From the NCBI GenBank assembly GCA_027924585.1, contig BSBM01000370.1, forward strand, positions 24,299,501 through 24,363,500: a stretch of 64,000 nucleotides of DNA, read 5' to 3'. Positions 57,864 through 64,000 of the stretch are shown here, in pieces; the stretch's first letter is position 1; every line of letters begins with the position of its first letter. This DNA is from Larix kaempferi (Eukaryota > Streptophyta > Pinopsida > Pinales > Pinaceae). A program made the translations under genes and the position numbers. The notes beneath the pieces are model-generated. The model worked only from the letters and a program-made list of their open reading frames with translations. It was not told the DNA's origin and did no database searches.

Positions 57864-58540
57864 TGTTACAAGATGAAGTATGGCCACCAAGAGCCTCCAC
57901 AATTTGACCTCCAAAGTCTCAACTTTATTCAATAATTAAACAGGTTACAAAAATCCTCCAGAGTTTCTTTGCTAAAAGATCCATGAGGAATGAGGAGAAA
58001 ATCCCTCATTATATAACAAAACCAAGAACCAGCCTATCCTAATTCGAATTGGCATAGAGGAGAGAGCCAATAGCCTTGACATAATTCGAATCCCTAATCA
58101 ACATCCAATCAAATCTAATCAAGCTAAGCTTTGGAGTGCTAACTCCACCAAACAATTCGAGTTGCATTGAATTAGGGTGGGGAGGTGGCCTCCACCTAGG
58201 CAAGGCGCCCCCCATCCCTTCCTTGTAAACTCCACCCTCACATTGTAATGTCCACCCATCAAATGAAGAGATGCCACATAGCAGACTCAAGCTCCAACAA
58301 AAGATTGACGTGACAATGAGGATATACATGAGGATGATGGTAGGTAGCTTGGAGTTTAACTTCAATTCGAATGCAATATTTGGTAGTTGAGAGTGGGAGG
58401 TGGCCTCCACCTAGGCAAGGTGCCCCCACTCCCATTCAATGCAACACAACAACAACCACATTCTCATTTAATAACCCCTCCACATTACCAAATCGAATTT
58501 TGCATGCATGGAGCGAATTTCTCTTGGAGTTAATCACTTG
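57864..58540 (-). repeat. LTR-like promoter block on the minus strand
   Basis: A TGTTACAAG start is followed by a minus-strand AATAAA (57924..57929) and a TATATAA (about 58009..58015), about 80 bp apart in LTR order. A 31-base near-identical motif containing AGGTGGCCTCCACCT occurs near 58190 and again near 58405. The ends are unproven. Confidence 0.35.
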
Positions 58541-59471
58541 TGTTGACTAGATACTTCATTGAAGTTGATTGGAGATGACTAGAACCTTCATTAATGCCCA
58601 GTGCCATGTCAATTACCCTTTTATTTTAATCCATTTGGATTATTTTGGAGAGATTTGGATTCTCTCCAAATATTCAATTTTTAATATTTTAATTACTAAT
58701 TTCTTTGTAACTGACTTTTTTGAGAATTTATTAATTATGAGGCTGAATTGACATCCGAAACTTAGGATAAGCTGGTCCAGGGATCATGAATGATTTTTGG
58801 CTTAAGGTTAGAGCCTTCAATCACTGAATTCGGATCCCGGATGACTGACATATTACAAATTGAAATTTTTCCATTTAAACTATGGAAAAATTTATTAAAA
58901 ATTTAAAATAATTAAAAAACTCAAAACCGGAGGACCCGGTAAAAAAATTTCGAAATTTTTTTTTAGGGTCCTAGTGACCTAGGACATGACCAAAACCTAT
59001 TCTAATAGTGTCTAGTAGGATTATAAACATCAGTTGGACTCTAATAACCCCCCATGGCTAAAATTTTCAAAATCGGGCATTCCAGCTTTGGAGGAAGCGG
59101 GAGAAAACCTCATCGATTATAGCTCAGCTATAGGCAAAGTATAATCAACAAGGGAAAAAACTCCCTGGAACACCTTAGTTGCTTAACCAAGTCATGGGGA
59201 ACCGAGCCACTTGACAAAGTGTCCTCAGACACATAATTTTATTAATGAAGAAGGAAAATAATTACATCACAGAGATGTGAGGGCTAAATCCCGAAAGATT
59301 ACCTCACATGGAAAACTCGATGGATTTAAATATCTAAAGAGTAATAACTAATTTACCGTTACCAAAACTAACTAAGGGACACCTCACATAATCACGTGAG
59401 TGTGTATATGCCCTTTTACATTTATTAAACTAAACTTCTATTTATTACATTTTGGATCATAATTCCTAACA
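58541..59471 (-). repeat. 3' LTR of the Ty1/copia element, outer end unknown
   Basis: The inner end is clear: on the minus strand the polypurine run AAAGGGGGGAT (59472..59482) is followed by TGTTAGGAATTATGATCC from 59471. The outer end could not be fixed because the other LTR lies beyond copy C and the window. I see no gene in this stretch. Confidence 0.5.
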
Positions 59472-59482
59472 ATCCCCCCTTT
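59472..59482 (-). promoter_or_regulatory. Polypurine tract of the copia element
   Basis: AAAGGGGGGAT on the minus strand, directly before the LTR start TGTTAGG. It primes plus-strand cDNA. It is a textbook tract, in contrast to family X. Confidence 0.85.
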
Positions 59483-60438
59483 GATCCAAAAATTCTTTTG
59501 AACAAATACCAAGTTCATTTCTAAACTTATCAAATTTGACCCTTCCAAGAGATTTTGTAAAAATATCTGCAGTTTGATCTTCTGATGGACAATACTTTGG
59601 CTTGATGATTTGTTTGACGACGAGAGCCCGAATGTAATGATACTTAGTATCCACATGCTTAGTTTTTGAATGAAAAACAGGATTTTTGGCTAACTTGATT
59701 GCTGACTGATTATCAATAAATAATGAAGTTGCTTCTTTCTGATCAACTTTGAGGTCTTGCAAAATCCTTCTTAACCAAACTATCTCACAAGCAGCTTCCC
59801 AAGCTAAAATATATTCTGCTTCTGCTGTAGAATTTGCAATTGTATCCTGCTTTTTACAACTCCATGCCACTGCAGCTGATCCCATATTCATTAAGTAACC
59901 TGAAGTAGATGCCCTGTCATCAACATCTCTAGCAAAATCCGCATCTGAATAGCCAACAAGCTTGAAATTTTTGTTTCTTTTAAACTCAAGTCCAAAATCC
60001 TTTGTTCCTTGAAGATACCTTAACACCCTTTTTGCTGCATTCCAATGACTTTCTCTAGGTTCCTGCATATATCTAGAAAGTATGCTAACTGCATAAGATA
60101 GATCAGGACGAGTATTCATCAAGTAAATGAAACATCCAATTAACTGTCTATATCCAGTACAATTTACAAGTTCCCCCCCTTCAAACTTAGAAAGTTTTAA
60201 ATTTTGCTCCATGGGAGTAATCGTTGGTTTACATTCCTCCATTCCAAACTTCTTCAATAATCCAGATATGTACTTAGCTTGAGAAATAAATATACTTCCT
60301 TCCTGCTGCTTTACTTCAACTCCAAGATAGTAATGAAGTAAACCCAAGTTTGTCATTTCAAAACCTGTTTGAAGTTCTTTCTTAACCTGAAATATATGAT
60401 CATTATTGTTACCTGTTATGAGCAAATCATCAACATAC

Positions 60439-60443
60439 ATAAC
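60439..60443. repeat. Left target site of copy C (ATAAC)
   Basis: ATAAC precedes the LTR start at 60444. Its partner would be outside the window, so it is a predicted duplication only. Confidence 0.6.
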
Positions 60444-63400
60444 TGTTATCACACCATAGTAGCAGGGCTACTATTCCTGTACAGCAGATATCTGCACATT
60501 CCAGAGCTTCCTTTATTCCAGAGCATGGCTATATATTTTGGATCACTCATGATCAGAGCAGTACATTATTCAGATTTTATGACCTTGTGTCAAGGCTGAG
60601 CCTTGAGAGTTCGGATTTGATGACTGATGTGACCACTTATCCCATTACAGTTTCAGTTCAGTGCCTAGAGATGTATTTCAGCAGTGTTTCAGATGATGCA
60701 TGATGATGATTATTATGATGATGTTGTATGATCTATGGATATGTTCTCACTGACTGTGGATTATTATCTTGTTGATTTTGTCATGATCATGGCATGTGCT
60801 TGGTATATTATTCCTGATGTGGCAAACTATTTAAAATGAACTGTAAATCATAAAATGGACAATTGCTTGCACTTTTAGGTCATTTAACAAAACTTACTGG
60901 TATTTCACCTTACATAGACATGGTCTTTCCCCGACACCAGTTGTCTGCTAGTGTAGGCTCCATACTCACTTGTCTCCATCCATACATGACCTTCCTGTTT
61001 GACTTTAAACCCTGACATGTCTCATTTGACTTTCCGATACTGAGGACTTCCCCATTTTTCTACCTCTGTGTTTGGACCGCATCCCTGTTTATTCAGTGTC
61101 TCGGCTCTGAGTTGGTGACAGAACTTGCCTTTGGTGAGTTGGATTGTAGGCCTAAATCATTCTGGTCGGTTGTCCCGATGTTTGGCATTGGCTCGAACTC
61201 CCCCTAGTCACTTGAGATGTTGTTGGCTAAAACTGAAAGCTCATGTTCTACCTTTGGAAACTTGAAAAATTCGCCCATGGAAACAAAAAAGGGCAAGAGC
61301 AATGAAAAGCTAAAAATACTCCTCGAAGAGTATAAGAAAGGTCCAAAAAGCAATAGTTCTTAAAAGCTATATCTAAACAATTGCTGACCTTATAAATATG
61401 TGAAAAAACATGCCCTGGATGCAAGCTGCAACTAGTTGTGCTTCTCAGCACATCTGAAATCCGAAGGGTTATGTAGGCCAAAAAGGCCATGGAATAAAAT
61501 TGAATGATCCTAATGAACCTGGATCAACTTGATGTAGACATGATGCCTAAGTTGAATAAGCACTCTCTAAACAACTTATCCATTTGTGAGACACAGCCAT
61601 TCCCCGTGTTCTTTTGTCCAGCACAGAGTTTGTAGCTTCCCCCTTCTCCCAGTCCAAAGTATTTTTGAGTTGAGTTAGACAAGTCAACCCCTAGGCCAAC
61701 CTTGCTCCTAGCCTTCATCCTTCACTAGCAGTTTGACCATGTCCAATGGGTGAGTTTGTCATTTGAACTATTGTGCAAGTAATTTTATATAACCACGGAA
61801 TATGTTAACTTGATTAATGCCACTGAATGGAATTTATACTTTGAGCTTAGCTGTGGGAATGATTAGAGAAACATTGTCTTAGTCTACTGATGTGATTTAT
61901 CCTTGATTATATATTCTTGGGATCCGTGATGATGTGGACCATGTATAGATGATTATTGATGATGATTTATGGTCCCACATGTTTGATGATGATATCATAT
62001 GATGGACATATGATGCAGATGATGTTTGATCCAGTTCAGCAGGTTTATTATTATTTCAGATCAGCAGATTATACATTGTCCATATATGGTGGACCCTACA
62101 GCTGGCCCATTAGGGCAACCCAGGGTGTATGAGTACTCATTCCTAGTGGATTTGGGTCTTCTGGATCCATTGAGACACTTATCTTTCAGTTCCGGGCATT
62201 TCTGACAGTGATTGATGCAGTTTTACACTTGTTGACCAGATTTGGGGCTGATTTCCCAGCCTGAGCAGCAGGGGCCCCGAGAGGCCAGTTCACCTAGGGC
62301 GCTGATGATGGAGAGGGTGGTCCAGCCACTTGTTATTACCATTTATCCCCCCTCCCGGAGAGCCTGGTGGGCTCAGATGGACAGCGCTAGCACCCTAGGA
62401 GGCAGTTTTGGCACTTTCACAGTTCCCGAGGCAATTAAAAAATGGGATAAAGTGGTCACTGAGGAAATCGATTTGGGCAATTGAGGCAAGGTTTTGGCAT
62501 TTGGTTTTCAAAGAGGTCTTCCAGGATGGCATCTCTATCTTCCAGTCAGTTTTCACCATGTGGGTATGCCCGGATTGATCACAGGAGGACATTTACTGCT
62601 TGACTGTCATGGATTCTGAGGACAGTTTTGGTCATTTTTATTATATTGGACATATTTTATTATTTATTGTGCCTTGGGGATGAGCTAGTAAGGATTGATG
62701 CCTCCTAGCCCCACCATGTGCTTATTTTATCATGTCCTAGTCATCATGAGGTGGATTATTGTACTTTTTACCCCTCTAGTGGGATGACGTCACCCTCCAT
62801 TGTACCATTTAGTGAGGGCGCTTTTGTTATTTTGAGTGATCCATGTGATATATTGTTATGGGTCATCTTAGCCATTGATTGTATGATGAGATCTTATAAT
62901 CTCAACCACTCATTTGATGTAGTATTGTAGAGTGGTATAGGGTTTTGGTCTTTATTATCCTATATAAGGAGGAGACCCCCCATTGTAAAGCTCACCTTTG
63001 GAGCTCTGGAATATTGGAATAGAAGATTTTTTGTGGAGCACATCTCTCTTGCATTGTGGATTCTCTTGCATATTGAATATAAAGTATCTCTTCTATGTAT
63101 CATTGTGGATTTTGGTGCTTTTGCTAACCTTTTGACAGGAAAGTCGAATTGGAGAGAGGAGGGCGACTTCATGAGGGTTATTGTTGGAGGGATCCACATA
63201 TTCTCTCTTGGGTTGATCTTGTGACAGGGAGTATCATTATTGTATCTTCGTGACATAGTTGATGCTTTCTATTACATCTTTCTACCATTTTCATAATCAT
63301 CTTGCTTGACTTGTTTCTTTGATCTTGTCTTGTAGGAGGAGGACGATTTGGCTATCTTGGAGAAGGGCGATTTGGTTGGAGCACTTGGATCTCACTCTTG

Positions 63401-64000
63401 AATATACACATAGGAGAATGCTATCAACTTGCAAGGTGGCCATAAGCAATTGAGGTAAGATCTACAAGGTATGTGCCTCTTTCATCCATTCTATCTTCAT
63501 TGGTCATAAAACCCTAATTAAATCAAAACCCCAATTTTGGTATTTCTTAGATCTACTTAGATCTAGCCTTGCAATTGAAAAGATATTAAAAACCCACCTC
63601 TATAGGATCCAACCCTAGTTGGATCTATAGTTTGGTGGTGATTGGCTAAAAATTGACACACTTTTCAATGCAAAAAGCCTTCTTGAACCTAAATCGATTT
63701 TCCTAAGAGAAGCTTGTTGGGTTAGATCTAGCACATGGGTAGGTGAGATCCCACTTGATTTGACATCTAGACATTTGATAACCTATACCCATATCTTTAC
63801 TTTGGTGAAAACTACCTTGTGGACATCTCTCCATGTTTTGAGGGGTTGAAACCCCCTTTTGACCTTCTTGGCATCTTAAAACTTAGATCTACTAAGATCT
63901 AGCCATTGGATTCACTTGAAACTTTGAAGGAACATAGATCGGGGTACTAACATCCCGGATCTACATTTTGGTGGCCATTGGACTTGATTTTTCAAAACCC
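60444..64000 (+). mobile_element. Family X copy C: 5' LTR, cut by the window end
   Basis: 3557 bp of LTR starting TGTTATCACACCATAG, close to copies A and B up to about 62,690. From there to about 63,540 it is strongly different (own TATATAA at 62961..62967, own R and early U5). After that it again follows copy B closely. No PBS or internal region is reached. It is inserted antisense in the copia RT gene. Confidence 0.92.

Larger units (their letters stand above)
59466..60443 (-). pseudogene. pol: Ty1/copia pol, C-terminal part: RT palm end and RNase H
   Basis: The frame emerges from copy C two codons before the catalytic YVDDLLITG of RT. It runs through DLGLLHYYLGVEV-type thumb sequence (MTNLGLLHYYLGVEVKQQEG) and YLMNTRPDLSYAVSILSRYM. 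RNase H follows with YSDADFARDVDDRASTSGYL, NSTAEAEY, FIDNQSAIKLAKNPVFHSKT and QTADIFTKSL. It stops with TAG inside the first bases of the 3' LTR, an overlap often seen in copia elements. About 326 codons without a stop. Gag, protease, integrase and most of RT must lie beyond the inserted copy C, outside the window. Confidence 0.93.

Overview
The window is plant nuclear DNA made almost entirely of nested transposable elements; I recognise no host gene. Plant origin is shown by an Athila-like Ty3/gypsy element primed by tRNA-Asp, a plant-type BED/DUF659 hAT transposase with GT-AG introns, a plant-type Ty1/copia pol, and very long LTRs. The species cannot be named from the sequence. The low gene content and multi-kilobase nested LTRs fit a large, repeat-rich genome such as a gymnosperm, but that is inference.

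The main content is one LTR-retrotransposon family, here called family X. Its LTRs are about 4.47 kb, longer than its 2.6-2.8 kb internal region. The LTRs end in an 11-bp inverted repeat (TGTTATCACAC / GTGTGATAACA). The primer binding site is complementary to the 3' end of tRNA-Asp. The only protein is a single 622-640 aa Gag-like ORF with a long C-terminal region I do not recognise. There is no protease, RT, RNase H or integrase, so the family must borrow enzymes from another element.

Layout. (1) 1-1.5 kb: unassigned. (2) 1.5-25.9 kb, minus strand: Athila-like gypsy gag-pol, split inside RT by copy A of family X (3683..22318, + strand). Copy A is a tandem LTR-internal-LTR-internal-LTR array flanked by one GTACG target duplication. 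(3) 25.9-27 kb: PBS and probable 5' LTR of the gypsy element. (4) 27856..31687: solo LTR of a diverged family X member on the minus strand, with AGAAT duplications. (5) 31.7-38.9 kb: unassigned DNA with a 161-bp tandem duplication. (6) 38948..54649: a hAT DNA transposon with an 8-bp duplication (ATTTACAG). Its minus-strand transposase gene is split by copy B of family X (41160..52945, + strand, GTACC duplication). (7) 54.7-59.4 kb: microsatellite, a diverged minus-strand family X LTR, and another LTR-like promoter block. (8) 59.4-60.4 kb: the 3' end of a minus-strand Ty1/copia pol, split by the 5' LTR of copy C of family X (60444 to the window end).

How it fits together: a Gag-only element with giant LTRs has recently inserted three times, each time antisense into the enzyme gene of another transposon. 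LTRs within copies A and B are nearly identical, so both insertions are young. Copy A later became a dimer, or was assembled as one. Copy B carries a threefold PBS-containing leader repeat. Divergent copies keep the whole Gag-like ORF open through indels of whole codons, which points to selection on the unusual C-terminal half.
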